From: an uncultured Pelosinus sp.
Lineage (GTDB): Bacteria; Bacillota; Negativicutes; Sporomusales; Acetonemataceae
Assembly: GCA_900542835.1 (NCBI GenBank)
Contig: UQPB01000011.1
Location: 22,253 to 86,252, forward strand
DNA: 64,000 nucleotides
Direction: 5' to 3'
Positions 8,868 through 17,337 of this stretch are shown here, one piece after another; position 1 is the stretch's first letter, and the number at the start of each line of letters is the position of its first letter. The notes beneath the pieces were generated by a model that worked only from the letters and a program-made list of their open reading frames with translations, had not been told where the DNA came from and did no database searches. A program made the position numbers and the translations under genes.

Positions 8868-8896
8868 TTGCTATCTGCAGCGTTTTTTGCTATTGT
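8868..8896 (+). promoter_or_regulatory. Possible sigma-A promoter of speD
   Basis: TTGCTA at 8868-8873 and TATTGT at 8891-8896 are separated by 17 bp and lie about 50 bp upstream of the speD start. Both boxes deviate from consensus, so this is a moderate match only. Confidence 0.4.
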
Positions 8897-8945
8897 ATTG
8901 TTGATATATTTTCAGTTCAGCAATCGGTTGCTAAAGGAGACGAAC

Positions 8946-9770
8946 ATGGAAGTAAAAGCAATTAAAAAATTGAAGTTGTACGGCTTTAACAACCTGACTA
9001 AGACGCTGAGCTTTAACATGTATGACCTTTGCTATGCGAAAAGTCCTCAGCATGGCCAAGAATATATTGCCTACATCGACGAAGAATACAACGCGCAGCG
9101 GTTGACCGATATTCTGACCAAAGTGGCGGATATTATCGGCGCCAATGTTTTAAACATTGCCAAACAGGACTACGATCCGCAGGGCGCCAGTGTAACGATG
9201 CTGATATCGGAAGGACCGATCGAATGTCATGGCGACAACGAGGACAGTATTGTCTGTCGTGAGATGTACCCCGATGCGGTTGTCGCCCATCTGGATAAAA
9301 GCCACATTACTGTTCACACCTATCCCGAGACCCATCCCGACAAGGGCATCAGCACGTTTCGAGCCGATATCGACGTGTCTACCTGCGGTCATATTTCACC
9401 GCTGAAGGCGCTGAACTTTTTGATTTCCAGCTTTAGCGCCGATATCGCGATTGTCGATTACCGGGTCAGAGGCTTTACCCGTGACGTTGATGGCAAGAAG
9501 TATTTTATTGACCACAAAATTAATTCAATCCAGAATTATATTGCCAGTGAAACCCGTGACCTGTATCAAATGATTGATGTCAATGTCTATCAGGAGAATA
9601 TCTTTCATACCAAGATGCTGCTGAAAGAGTTTGACCTGGATAATTATTTGTTTGGCACTGCCAAAAAAGAACTGCTGCCCGGTGAGAAAAAGAAAATCAA
9701 GCAGCGGCTGAAGAAAGAAATGCTTGAAATCTTTTCCGGCAAGAATATTCCTAAGGTTAGCATTAAGTAG
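8946..9770 (+). CDS. speD: S-adenosylmethionine decarboxylase proenzyme (class 1A, enterobacterial type)
   Basis: Pyruvoyl enzyme producing decarboxylated SAM, the aminopropyl donor for spermidine synthesis. The 274-residue product is the long SpeD form known from E. coli (264 residues) rather than the short Bacillus form. The self-cleavage site is the Lys118-Ser119 bond in HLDKSHITVHTYPE; Ser119 becomes the pyruvoyl group. Start set by AAAGGAG (8933-8939) before ATG 8946; upstream in-frame codons are a hydrophobic read-through of the leader. No spermidine synthase gene is adjacent. Confidence 0.95.
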   Translation: MEVKAIKKLKLYGFNNLTKTLSFNMYDLCYAKSPQHGQEYIAYIDEEYNAQRLTDILTKVADIIGANVLNIAKQDYDPQGASVTMLISEGPIECHGDNEDSIVCREMYPDAVVAHLDKSHITVHTYPETHPDKGISTFRADIDVSTCGHISPLKALNFLISSFSADIAIVDYRVRGFTRDVDGKKYFIDHKINSIQNYIASETRDLYQMIDVNVYQENIFHTKMLLKEFDLDNYLFGTAKKELLPGEKKKIKQRLKKEMLEIFSGKNIPKVSIK

Positions 9771-9794
9771 AACGATTACGATCAAGCGGGCTGG

Positions 9795-9860
9795 AGCCGC
9801 TTTCAAGTACGCGACCGGATTGGAAATCCGCCGGTCTCAGGCTTGAAAGCGGCTTTTTAT
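9795..9860. terminator. Bidirectional terminator between speD and lplT
   Basis: Perfect 13-bp stem AGCCGCTTTCAAG (9795-9807) and CTTGAAAGCGGCT (9842-9854) followed by TTTTTA on the plus strand. It ends at the stop codon of the convergent lplT, so it can serve both transcripts. Confidence 0.85.
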
Positions 9861-11050
9861 TGTCCGGTCTGGACCTCGCGATTACGGGTGAGACGGCTGA
9901 GATGAAGCATCAGCAGCAAAAAAGCGACGCCTGAAGCAATAATAATTGCGGTGACCGGAACGGCGGCCCAGGTGGCCAGCGAGTAGATACCGGTCGCCAG
10001 CAGCATGCAGCTGTTCTCGGCAAAGTTTTGGACGGCGATACCACGGCCGGCGCCGATACTGGCCTCGCCAACGCTCTCATTGAGCGTATTTACCGGTACA
10101 ATATACAATCCGCTCAATACGCCGCTGGCCAGCATCAGCAGCAGCGTAAGCGGCAGCGATGTTGTGAAGGCCAGCAGGATCATCATCATACCGATGGCCG
10201 AGCCAAACCAAAGTGCGCGGCGATAGGTTGCGATCGATACGACATGGGGCGCGGCGAAAGCGCCGATGGCAATGCCGACCCCGATCAGGGCGATCAGCAT
10301 GCTGACAGGGGTGTTGCCGGTCAGGCCCAGAGCCAGTGGCGCCCAAATAAAGATCGCCAGCCGCAGAATCGATGTGACCGACCAGAAATAAGCTGAGCCT
10401 AAAACCGAAAAGCAGCCGGCGGGATGTGAAAAGAAGAAACGGAGATCGCTAAAGAAACTGCTGCCTGCCTGCGTAAAAGGCACCTGCGGCTTGACCGGAT
10501 TACCGGGTATCTGCAGGTTGAGCAGGAGGGAGACACAATAGATGGCGACGGCGGTTAAAGACGCAATCCCCACCGACAGGTCTGACAACCAGCCACCGGC
10601 CAGAGAGCCGCCCAATACGGCGATGATCGTTGTGCTCTCAAGATGGCTGTTAGCTTTCAGCAGTTCCCGCTCTGATGTCGTCAACACCGGCAGAATACCG
10701 TATTTACCAGGACTGTAAACGACGGAGCCGAGCCCGAAGCAGAGGTAGCCGGCGGCGGGATTGACCGACAGCAGCATCAGGACGGGGGCTGCGAGCTTCA
10801 TCAGGTTGCCGGTCAGCAGAACGCGGGCTTTGGGAACACTGTCGGCGTACAGGCCAACCCAGGGGGAAGCCAAAATATAGGAGAGCAGATACATGCTTTG
10901 CACCATTGATAGGTAGTAAGCCGGATACTGGTCTCGGAGAATAAGCGCCTGCGCGATGAACAGCAGCATATTGTCTGCAAAGGCAGATAAAAACTGCATC
11001 GACAGCAGTGCCTGCAAGGGGGTGAGACATATAGGCAAAAAAAGAGCCAC
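9857..11050 (-). CDS. lplT: Lysophospholipid transporter LplT family (MFS)
   Basis: MFS protein of 397 residues. LplT flips lysophospholipid from the outer to the inner leaflet of the cytoplasmic membrane for reacylation in Gram-negative bacteria. Family hallmarks: QFLSAFADNMLLF in helix 1, the SPGKYGILPVLTT motif with the following ANSHLESTTIIAVLGGSLAGG, and AVQNFAENSCMLLATGIYSLA near the C-terminus. The start is a GTG with GAAGG directly adjacent; the initiation context is weak, so the true start could differ by a few codons. In E. coli lplT partners with aas; no acyltransferase is adjacent here. Presence in a spore former supports a diderm Negativicute. Confidence 0.85.
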   Translation of the reverse strand: MALFLPICLTPLQALLSMQFLSAFADNMLLFIAQALILRDQYPAYYLSMVQSMYLLSYILASPWVGLYADSVPKARVLLTGNLMKLAAPVLMLLSVNPAAGYLCFGLGSVVYSPGKYGILPVLTTSERELLKANSHLESTTIIAVLGGSLAGGWLSDLSVGIASLTAVAIYCVSLLLNLQIPGNPVKPQVPFTQAGSSFFSDLRFFFSHPAGCFSVLGSAYFWSVTSILRLAIFIWAPLALGLTGNTPVSMLIALIGVGIAIGAFAAPHVVSIATYRRALWFGSAIGMMMILLAFTTSLPLTLLLMLASGVLSGLYIVPVNTLNESVGEASIGAGRGIAVQNFAENSCMLLATGIYSLATWAAVPVTAIIIASGVAFLLLMLHLSRLTRNREVQTGQ

Positions 11051-11087
11051 CCTTCAAATCCAGAATACCGTAGTGGTGCGGCAAGAT

Positions 11088-11495
11088 TTAATTTTGCGCC
11101 AGGTCTAAAATCGTTTGCCAGTCGGTTGCGGAGACCGGCATGACCGACAGCCGCGACTGCGTTACCAGTTCCCAGTTGTCAAATTGGCGATTGGCTTTTA
11201 TTTCTTTTAAGCTGACCGGTCGCGGCAGTGCCTGCCGGGGAATAAAATCGGCGACAATAAAGCGGGAATCCTCGGCTTCGGGATCAGGATAAGGCTGTGA
11301 AACGACTTCGGCAATGCCGACAATCGCCTTTTCCTTGCCGGTATGATAAATAAACACCTGGTCGCCTGGATGCATATTGCCAATATGACGCAAAGCGGTA
11401 AAATTGCGCACGCCATTCCAGCGATCTCTGCCAAGCTTCACAAGATCAGCGTAGCTGAAGCTGTCCGGCTCGGTTTTTGCCAGCCAATAGGCCAT
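11088..11495 (-). CDS. EVE (PUA-like) domain protein
   Basis: A 135-residue single EVE domain, a PUA/YTH-related fold thought to bind modified nucleotides. Diagnostic features: N-terminal MAYWLAKTEPDSFSY, WNGVRNFTALRHIG, and MHPGDQVFIYHTGKEKAIVGIAEV, which form the conserved pocket region. Start fixed by GGAGGG before the ATG at 11495; longer upstream frames lack family similarity. In other bacteria EVE proteins sometimes sit in modification-dependent restriction systems, but no nuclease lies beside this one, and it is most likely a stand-alone housekeeping copy. Confidence 0.88.
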   Translation of the reverse strand: MAYWLAKTEPDSFSYADLVKLGRDRWNGVRNFTALRHIGNMHPGDQVFIYHTGKEKAIVGIAEVVSQPYPDPEAEDSRFIVADFIPRQALPRPVSLKEIKANRQFDNWELVTQSRLSVMPVSATDWQTILDLAQN

Positions 11496-11614
11496 GATAG
11501 TCCCTCCTGTGTTCGTTGGCGTCAGGCCGGATGCAGCCGCATGAGGCCCTGTCCTAAAGGTTCTCGCCTGAAGCGAAAAATCCTGCCGCCGGTAAACGGC
11601 GTTAGCGGCTGGGA

Positions 11615-11753
11615 TAAGCACTGATTAATGTCCGCCGCGCAGTTTGAGCGCGTCAGCCAGTCCTTGCAAGAGTGCTGCTATTGCTGCGGTCTTGCTTACT
11701 TGCCAGGAAAAAAATCCCGCGTCAATTTGTCCGTTTCATTCAATCAGCGCTTA
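11615..11753 (-). mobile_element. MITE-like element, copy 1 (inverted orientation)
   Basis: A 139-bp element bounded by TAAGCACTGATTAA (11615-11628) and TCAATCAGCGCTTA (11740-11753), which are inverted copies of each other. Internal words (GCGTCAGCCAGTCCTTGCAAG, TTGCCAGG) are the reverse complement of those in the copies at 21866 and 40713. No transposase is encoded. Confidence 0.78.
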
Positions 11754-11879
11754 CCCTAGTATTGCCGGGCTTATCTTTTTCTACAACGTGCGTGGCAATC
11801 CTGGCGGCAGGCAATTATTTTTCATTGGGCCTGCATAAAGTACCGCGACGCTATGCAAACTATTGCCGGAGGTGGGATT

Positions 11880-12914
11880 GTGCGCGGTAAAAATCAAACA
11901 ACTATCGCTGTTGTCATCGCTGCCATCGTTTTGGTGATCATTGCAGGACTGTATTCACTCTTGCGCCCTCCCGCCCCTAAACCGGCACCGGCGCCTGAGC
12001 CGCCGCAACAGCAGCAGCAGTCCCGGCCTGAAAAGCAGCAGGCGCCGCAGCCGATAAAAGGGGTACCGCAGTTAGATGTTTCCAAATATAAGACAGAGCC
12101 GAGCGTGACTGTCTGGCTGGCGGATAAGGGGCAGCGCGACAGAATGATGCTGGAAAAATATATTGAAGGTGTTATCGCTCAGGAGATGCAGCCAGACTGG
12201 CCGCTGGAAGCCTTGAAGGCCCAGGCGATCTGCTCGCGGACGCTGACATTGATTGCCATGGAGGCGGGAACCATCCGCCGCTTGCACCAGACTGACGTAT
12301 CGACAGCCAAGGAAGAGCTGCAGGCATTTGCGCCGGAAAAGGTTAATGACACGGTCAGGGAAGCGGTACGAGCGACGCGGGGACAGGTTTTGCTGTACGC
12401 CGGCGGCTTGGTTAACTCCATTTACAGTTCTTGTAATGGCCAGATCGCAGCCACCAGAGAGGAAAGCTTTCCGACCGAGATCCCGCATGAAACGCCCTAT
12501 TTTCAGCCTGTAACCGATACCTGTTTTCAATATGCGCCGGCTAACATTCAACGCTGGACGGCGGTTATCCCCGCTTCGCAGGTAGCCAATGCCATCGGCT
12601 ACCGGGGAAATCCGGCCGATATCCGCATCCTGCAGAAAGGACCGTCCGGGCGCATCCTTTATATTGGCGCCGGCGATAAAAAGATGTATGGATCAGATTT
12701 TCGCCGCGCTGTCGGCTATGACCGGCTGAAGTCGACGCTGGTGACGGAAATGCGTTATGCCAACGGCAGCTTCCACTTCACAGGCCTGGGCTGGGGCAAC
12801 GGTGTGGGACTTTGCCAATGGGGCGCCTATACCTTTGCCAAACAAGGCAAAAAGGCGGAAGCGATGCTGAATCACTATTATCCGGGAGCCGAAATTAAAC
12901 CCCTTTGGAAATAG
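11880..12914 (+). CDS. SpoIID/LytB-domain protein, membrane-anchored
   Basis: Cell-wall-associated protein of the SpoIID family; the archetype is a lytic transglycosylase acting in forespore engulfment. The 344-residue product has one N-terminal membrane segment (about residues 8-28), a Pro/Gln-rich linker (30-60), then the SpoIID domain: 'YIEGVIAQEM', 'LEALKAQAICSRTLTL', 'NSIYSSCNGQIAATREE' and the C-terminal 'GLGWGNGVGLCQWGAY ... HYYPGAEI'. GTG at 11880 is preferred to ATG 11853 because GGAGG (11868-11872) precedes it at seven bases. A paralogue is encoded at 44733; neither sits in the usual spoIID context, so the engulfment role is unproven. Confidence 0.85.
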   Translation: MRGKNQTTIAVVIAAIVLVIIAGLYSLLRPPAPKPAPAPEPPQQQQQSRPEKQQAPQPIKGVPQLDVSKYKTEPSVTVWLADKGQRDRMMLEKYIEGVIAQEMQPDWPLEALKAQAICSRTLTLIAMEAGTIRRLHQTDVSTAKEELQAFAPEKVNDTVREAVRATRGQVLLYAGGLVNSIYSSCNGQIAATREESFPTEIPHETPYFQPVTDTCFQYAPANIQRWTAVIPASQVANAIGYRGNPADIRILQKGPSGRILYIGAGDKKMYGSDFRRAVGYDRLKSTLVTEMRYANGSFHFTGLGWGNGVGLCQWGAYTFAKQGKKAEAMLNHYYPGAEIKPLWK

Positions 12915-12920
12915 AAAGAA

Positions 12921-12955
12921 AAAACATTTCGCCATCCCGGCGGAATGTTTTTTTC
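12921..12955 (+). terminator. Rho-independent terminator after the SpoIID-like gene
   Basis: Stem AAAACATTTCGCC/GGCGGAATGTTTT (12 of 13 paired) with loop ATCCC and a run of seven T. Confidence 0.85.
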
Positions 12956-13014
12956 TTTTGCCGCGGCTTGAAAAACTTTGGCGAAATATCCTCTGTTTTT
13001 GACGGCAACCTATG

Positions 13015-13043
13015 TTGGCAATTCGACCTGATTCGGCTATAAT
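13015..13043 (+). promoter_or_regulatory. Sigma-A promoter of the DUF1934-argS operon
   Basis: TTGGCA (13015-13020), 17-bp spacer, TATAAT (13038-13043), about 50 bp upstream of the DUF1934 start. No T-box anti-terminator sequence is seen between it and argS. Confidence 0.8.
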
Positions 13044-13095
13044 ATATTGGTATATTGCTGCGCGCCGGTTCGGCGCGCTTAATTGGGAGAAAGCC

Positions 13096-13527
13096 ATGCA
13101 AGCTGTTATTGTCAAGGTGACGGGAACCCAGCAAGGGGCCGACGGCGAGATCGAAACGATTGAGCTGACCGCCACAGGAAGCTGCCGGCGACAAAACGGG
13201 ACAACCTATATTACCTATAAGGAAGAGTTGACCGGACTCGACGGCGCTTCAACCCTGCTGAAGCTGTATCCGAACCATATATGCCTCGTCAGGCTGGGCG
13301 CTTATCAACAGAAGCAGGAGTTTATTCCCGGGCGTAAGACCTACAGCAATTATGTCACGCCTCATGGCAGCCTGATGCTGGGTGTGACCACGCGATCCTT
13401 GGCGTTCACTCCGATTGACGAGAATGATCCGTCTGCCGGGCAGACTGTTGCGATTAACTACGAATTGGAAGTGGAGGGACAATGGCAGAGCAGCAATACG
13501 CTGCGATTGTCCTTTACGAAGGCATGA
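13096..13527 (+). CDS. DUF1934 family beta-barrel protein (YwiB-like)
   Basis: A 143-residue protein of the lipocalin/calycin-like DUF1934 family, function unknown. It is predominantly beta in pattern, with 'TYITYKEELTGLDGASTLLKL', a basic 'YQQKQEFIPGRKTYSNY', 'PHGSLMLGVTTRSL' and the terminal 'INYELEVEGQWQSSNTLRLSF', which are the family landmarks. The gene precedes argS, as ywiB does in Bacillus, which supports the assignment. GGGAGA precedes the ATG at a normal distance. Confidence 0.85.
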   Translation: MQAVIVKVTGTQQGADGEIETIELTATGSCRRQNGTTYITYKEELTGLDGASTLLKLYPNHICLVRLGAYQQKQEFIPGRKTYSNYVTPHGSLMLGVTTRSLAFTPIDENDPSAGQTVAINYELEVEGQWQSSNTLRLSFTKA

Positions 13528-13544
13528 ATGAGAGGAAGAATAGC

Positions 13545-15212
13545 ATGGATATGAAGGGCCTGCTCTCCGGGGCTGTCCTGGCGGCCGCCGAGGCTGCCGT
13601 ACAGGCCGGTGAACTGAAGCTGGACGAACTGGGGCCGGTGCAGTTGGAGGTGCCGCCGCAAAAGGAATTCGGCGATTACGCAACTAATTTCGCGATGCAG
13701 ACGGCAAAAGCGGCCCGGATGAATCCACGGGTGCTGGCGCAGACAATTGCCGCAAGGCTTCAGGAGCCATGGCTGGAAAAAATTGAAATTGCCGGACCGG
13801 GATTCATGAATTTTTATTTAAAACCCGACTGGCTGTATGAAACGCTTGATCGCGTGATCAAAGCGGGTGACGGGTGGGGGAATCTGACTGCCGAGCAACC
13901 GCAGAAAATACAGGTCGAATTTGTCAGCGCTAATCCGACCGGTCCGCTGCATGTCGGGCATGGCCGGGGAGCGGCGCTGGGCAGTGCACTTGTCAATTTG
14001 CTGCGGGCGGCGGGGCACGCGGTGGAAGCGGAGTATTATATCAATGATGCCGGCAACCAAATTGATAATTTGGCTGCTTCTGTTAATACCCGCTACCTGG
14101 AACTGCTGGGGCAGCCGGCTGTGTTTCCCGAGGATGGCTATCACGGCGGCGATATTATTGAAACGGCGAAGCGGATTATTACCCGTGATGGCGACCGTTA
14201 TCTGAAGGCAGCCGACGATGAACGGATGGCTGTGTTTAAAGAACTGGCGCTGACGGAGAAGCTGGCGGCGCTGCGGGAAGACCTGGAAGCTTTCAGAGTA
14301 ACGTTTGACGTCTGGTTTTCCGAACGCAGCCTGCACCGGCAAAACGCCATTGACACCACCTGTGAATTATTAACGGAAAAAGGCGATATGTACCGGCAGG
14401 ACGGCGCTCTCTGGCTGAAGTCGACCGCCTATGGCGATGATAAGGATCGCGTCGTTATTCGTGATAATGGCGTTCCCACCTATCTGGCTGCCGATATTGC
14501 CTATCATCGTGATAAACTGGAGCGCGGTTTTGATACGATTATCAATATCTGGGGAGCCGATCATCATGGCTATATTCCCCGGGTCCGGGCCGCGATCGCG
14601 GCTATGGGTTATGACCCGCAGCGTCTGGAAGTCCTGATTCTGCAAATGGTCAGCCTTTACCAAAACGGTGAGCTGGTAAAAATGTCTAAGCGAACCGGCC
14701 AGGGCGTGACGCTTACTGAACTAATGGAAGAGGTCGGAGTCGACGCCGCCCGTTTTTTCTTTATTATGCGTTCAGCCGACAGCCAGCTTGACTTTGATCT
14801 GGATTTGGCGAAGTCACGCACCAATGAGAACCCGGTCTACTATATTCAATATGCGCATGCCCGCATTGCCAGCATCTTCCGCCAGGCGGCGGAAGCCGGC
14901 GTTGCGGCAACGCTGCCGGAAAGTCCGGCAGCGTTGGCGGTTTTGACACAGGAAGCGGAAATCGATCTGATTAAAAAGCTGGGGAGCTACCCCGGCGAGA
15001 TTGCCGCTGCGGCCAAAGAGCGCGCTCCGCACCGTATCGCGCGGTTTGCGCATGAACTGGCCGGTTTATTCCATACCTTTTATAATCAATGCCGGATCAT
15101 CGGCGTTGAGCCCGAACTGCAGGCCGCCCGCCTGGCGCTGGTTGGAGCCGTGCAGTCGACAATCCGTCATTCGCTGGCGGTTCTGGGTGTTAGCGCGCCC
15201 GAAAAAATGTGA
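13545..15212 (+). CDS. argS: Arginyl-tRNA synthetase
   Basis: Class I aminoacyl-tRNA synthetase charging tRNA-Arg, 555 residues. Order of domains: N-terminal Add-1 tRNA D-loop-binding domain (1-110, MDMKGLLSGAVLAAAEAAV start), HIGH-type signature HVGHGRGAALG (136-), KMSKRTG (379-385) and a C-terminal all-helical DALR anticodon-binding domain. Start chosen at 13545, 17 bases after the DUF1934 stop and behind GAGAGGA; the in-frame ATG at 13482 lies inside DUF1934 and would add a non-homologous tail. Confidence 0.97.
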   Translation: MDMKGLLSGAVLAAAEAAVQAGELKLDELGPVQLEVPPQKEFGDYATNFAMQTAKAARMNPRVLAQTIAARLQEPWLEKIEIAGPGFMNFYLKPDWLYETLDRVIKAGDGWGNLTAEQPQKIQVEFVSANPTGPLHVGHGRGAALGSALVNLLRAAGHAVEAEYYINDAGNQIDNLAASVNTRYLELLGQPAVFPEDGYHGGDIIETAKRIITRDGDRYLKAADDERMAVFKELALTEKLAALREDLEAFRVTFDVWFSERSLHRQNAIDTTCELLTEKGDMYRQDGALWLKSTAYGDDKDRVVIRDNGVPTYLAADIAYHRDKLERGFDTIINIWGADHHGYIPRVRAAIAAMGYDPQRLEVLILQMVSLYQNGELVKMSKRTGQGVTLTELMEEVGVDAARFFFIMRSADSQLDFDLDLAKSRTNENPVYYIQYAHARIASIFRQAAEAGVAATLPESPAALAVLTQEAEIDLIKKLGSYPGEIAAAAKERAPHRIARFAHELAGLFHTFYNQCRIIGVEPELQAARLALVGAVQSTIRHSLAVLGVSAPEKM

Positions 15213-15245
15213 GTCGCAGTTTAATTATTTCGCGGAGGGAATTAC

Positions 15246-15617
15246 ATGTCTACTAAGGAAATCGGATCAGAAGCCGATATCGCTTACCAAATCCTGCGGC
15301 AGGCAGGCGCGCCGATGCATTTTCGCGATTTGATCAATCAGGTTCTGGTTGAGAAGGGCGGTCCCGTCTATTCGCGCGGACATGCCATGGCGGAGGTTCA
15401 CACCCAGGTAAATATTGACAGTCGCTTTTTTCATGTTGGCAAAGGCGAATGGGGACTGGTGGAATGGACGCCGCAGCGGGTATCCGGCCGTATGTCTGAG
15501 GAACCGGCCGATAAATCGTATCAAACGAATTTGCGCAGGGAGAAGCTGTTGGAGGAAATTCAGCAGGATTATGTGAAAGTACCGGCCGAACCGGAAGAAC
15601 TGGATGAGAATCCCTGA
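15246..15617 (+). CDS. rpoE: DNA-directed RNA polymerase delta subunit (HARE-HTH)
   Basis: The 123-residue product matches RpoE of Firmicutes: an N-terminal HARE-HTH winged helix (EADIAYQILRQAGAPMHFRDLINQV ... FFHVGKGEWGLVEW, roughly 8-75) and a short, charged C-terminal tail much shorter than the Asp/Glu-rich tail of B. subtilis delta. Delta improves promoter selectivity and enzyme recycling. The position between argS and pyrG copies the Bacillus order rpoE-pyrG, which strengthens the call. The short tail is worth noting, because the acidic region is thought to displace nucleic acid. Confidence 0.85.
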   Translation: MSTKEIGSEADIAYQILRQAGAPMHFRDLINQVLVEKGGPVYSRGHAMAEVHTQVNIDSRFFHVGKGEWGLVEWTPQRVSGRMSEEPADKSYQTNLRREKLLEEIQQDYVKVPAEPEELDENP

Positions 15618-15670
15618 CAGGCAAAATACGCGTAAAGAAAACCGGCGGCAGCCGGTTATAGGAGGAGTAA

Positions 15671-17281
15671 ATGGCTAAGTATATTTTTGTTACCGGCGGA
15701 GTTGTGTCATCACTGGGAAAGGGCATCACCGCAGCGTCGCTGGGCCGGCTGTTAAAAAGCCGTGGTTTCCAGGTTACCATTCAAAAATTTGATCCCTATA
15801 TCAATGTCGACCCAGGCACGATGAGCCCGTATCAGCACGGTGAGGTTTTCGTTACCGAGGACGGCGGCGAGACCGATCTGGATCTTGGCCATTATGAACG
15901 GTTTATTGACATCAATTTGAGCAAAAGCTCCAGTGTAACCGCCGGCAAGATCTATTTGTCGGTGATCACCAAGGAGCGCCGCGGTGATTATCTCGGCGGC
16001 ACAGTTCAGGTTATTCCCCACATTACCAATGAGATCAAAGAGCGGATTTACCGTGTGGGCAAGGAAGATAACGCCGACATTGTCATTACCGAAATCGGCG
16101 GTACGGTCGGCGATATCGAAAGTTTGCCGTTTCTGGAAGCGATTCGTCAGGTGCGCAAGGAGGTCGGCCGCGAGGATACGCTCTATATCCACGTGACGCT
16201 GGTTCCTTATATTGCCGCCGCCGGCGAACTGAAGACAAAGCCGACGCAGCACAGTGTCAAGGAATTACGCAGCATCGGTATTCACCCCGATATTATTGTC
16301 TGTCGCTCTGAGCAGGAGATTTCTGCCGACATGAAAGACAAGATTGCGCTGTTTTGTGACATTGACGCTAAAGCGGTCATTCAAAATAAAAATGCCGCCA
16401 GTATCTATCAGGTGCCGCTGATGCTGGCGGAAGAGGGATTGGATCGCATTGCCATGGAAAAGCTGGGACTGGGAGACGGTGCCGGCGATATCAGCGGCTG
16501 GCGGGAAATGGTCAATAAGATCATGAATCCGGCGACTAAGGTGACGATTGCGATTGTCGGCAAGTATGTAGCCCTGCAGGACGCTTATCTCAGCGTATCC
16601 GAGGCGCTGCGCCACGCCGGCATTGCCAATTCGGCGGCGATTGCGATTAAATGGGTTAATGCCGAGGAGATTGAGGATGCTGACGACCTGGATGTATTCT
16701 TCCGCGATGTAGACGGTATTTTGGTACCCGGTGGTTTTGGCGATCGCGGCATTGAAGGCAAAATTTCCGCCATCCGCTATGCCCGTGAGCATAAAATTCC
16801 CTTCTTTGGCCTGTGTCTGGGGATGCAGTGCGCGGTTATCGAGTTTGCGCGTCATGTCTGCGGCCTGGCTGATGCCAACAGTACGGAATTCGCTCCCGCC
16901 ACCCGCTATCCGGTTATTGACCTTATGCCTGATCAGGCGAATGTGGTCGATAAGGGCGGCACGATGCGTCTGGGCGTTTATCCCTGCAAGGTAATGGAAG
17001 ACACGCTGACATGCAAGGCCTACCAGGATGAGGTCATCTATGAGCGTCACCGGCATCGTTTTGAATTCAATAACGCCTTCCGGCAGCAATTGACCGACGC
17101 TGGCCTGGTGATTGGCGGTACGCTGCCTAACGGCCGGCTGGTGGAAATTGTTGAACTGCGCGATCACCCCTGGTTTGTCGCCACCCAGTTCCATCCGGAG
17201 TTTAAATCGCGGCCTACTCACCCGCATCCCTTATTCCGCGACTTTATTATGGCCGCGGTGAATAAACTACAATCACGCTAA
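15671..17281 (+). CDS. pyrG: CTP synthase
   Basis: Converts UTP, ATP and glutamine to CTP. The 536-residue enzyme starts with KYIFVTGGVVSSLGKGI (P-loop-like synthetase domain), carries the conserved ITEIGGTVGDIES around residue 138, and ends with a class I glutamine amidotransferase domain with the nucleophile Cys382 in FGLCLGMQ and the His-Glu pair in ATQFHPEFKSRP. AGGAGGAG precedes the ATG. In Bacillus pyrG is controlled by reiterative initiation with a GGGC start; no promoter of that type is obvious in the 53 bp before this gene. Confidence 0.97.
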   Translation: MAKYIFVTGGVVSSLGKGITAASLGRLLKSRGFQVTIQKFDPYINVDPGTMSPYQHGEVFVTEDGGETDLDLGHYERFIDINLSKSSSVTAGKIYLSVITKERRGDYLGGTVQVIPHITNEIKERIYRVGKEDNADIVITEIGGTVGDIESLPFLEAIRQVRKEVGREDTLYIHVTLVPYIAAAGELKTKPTQHSVKELRSIGIHPDIIVCRSEQEISADMKDKIALFCDIDAKAVIQNKNAASIYQVPLMLAEEGLDRIAMEKLGLGDGAGDISGWREMVNKIMNPATKVTIAIVGKYVALQDAYLSVSEALRHAGIANSAAIAIKWVNAEEIEDADDLDVFFRDVDGILVPGGFGDRGIEGKISAIRYAREHKIPFFGLCLGMQCAVIEFARHVCGLADANSTEFAPATRYPVIDLMPDQANVVDKGGTMRLGVYPCKVMEDTLTCKAYQDEVIYERHRHRFEFNNAFRQQLTDAGLVIGGTLPNGRLVEIVELRDHPWFVATQFHPEFKSRPTHPHPLFRDFIMAAVNKLQSR

Positions 17282-17284
17282 CGT

Positions 17285-17316
17285 ATTCGGACTGTTGAGT
17301 AATCAACAGTCCGAAT
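17285..17316. promoter_or_regulatory. Perfect 14-bp palindrome between pyrG and sppA
   Basis: ATTCGGACTGTTGA, loop GTAA, TCAACAGTCCGAAT. There is no T-run, so it may be a factor-dependent terminator, an mRNA-stabilising hairpin for pyrG or an operator. It lies eight bases before the sppA ribosome-binding site. Confidence 0.6.
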
Positions 17317-17337
17317 TGCTAACAGGAGGTGCAGCGG

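Noticed and set aside
11832..11862. Sigma-G-like promoter TGCATA-N18-CAAACTA before the first SpoIID-like gene
   Set aside because: The start point would fall in the ribosome-binding site at 11868-11872, so the transcript would lack a usable leader.
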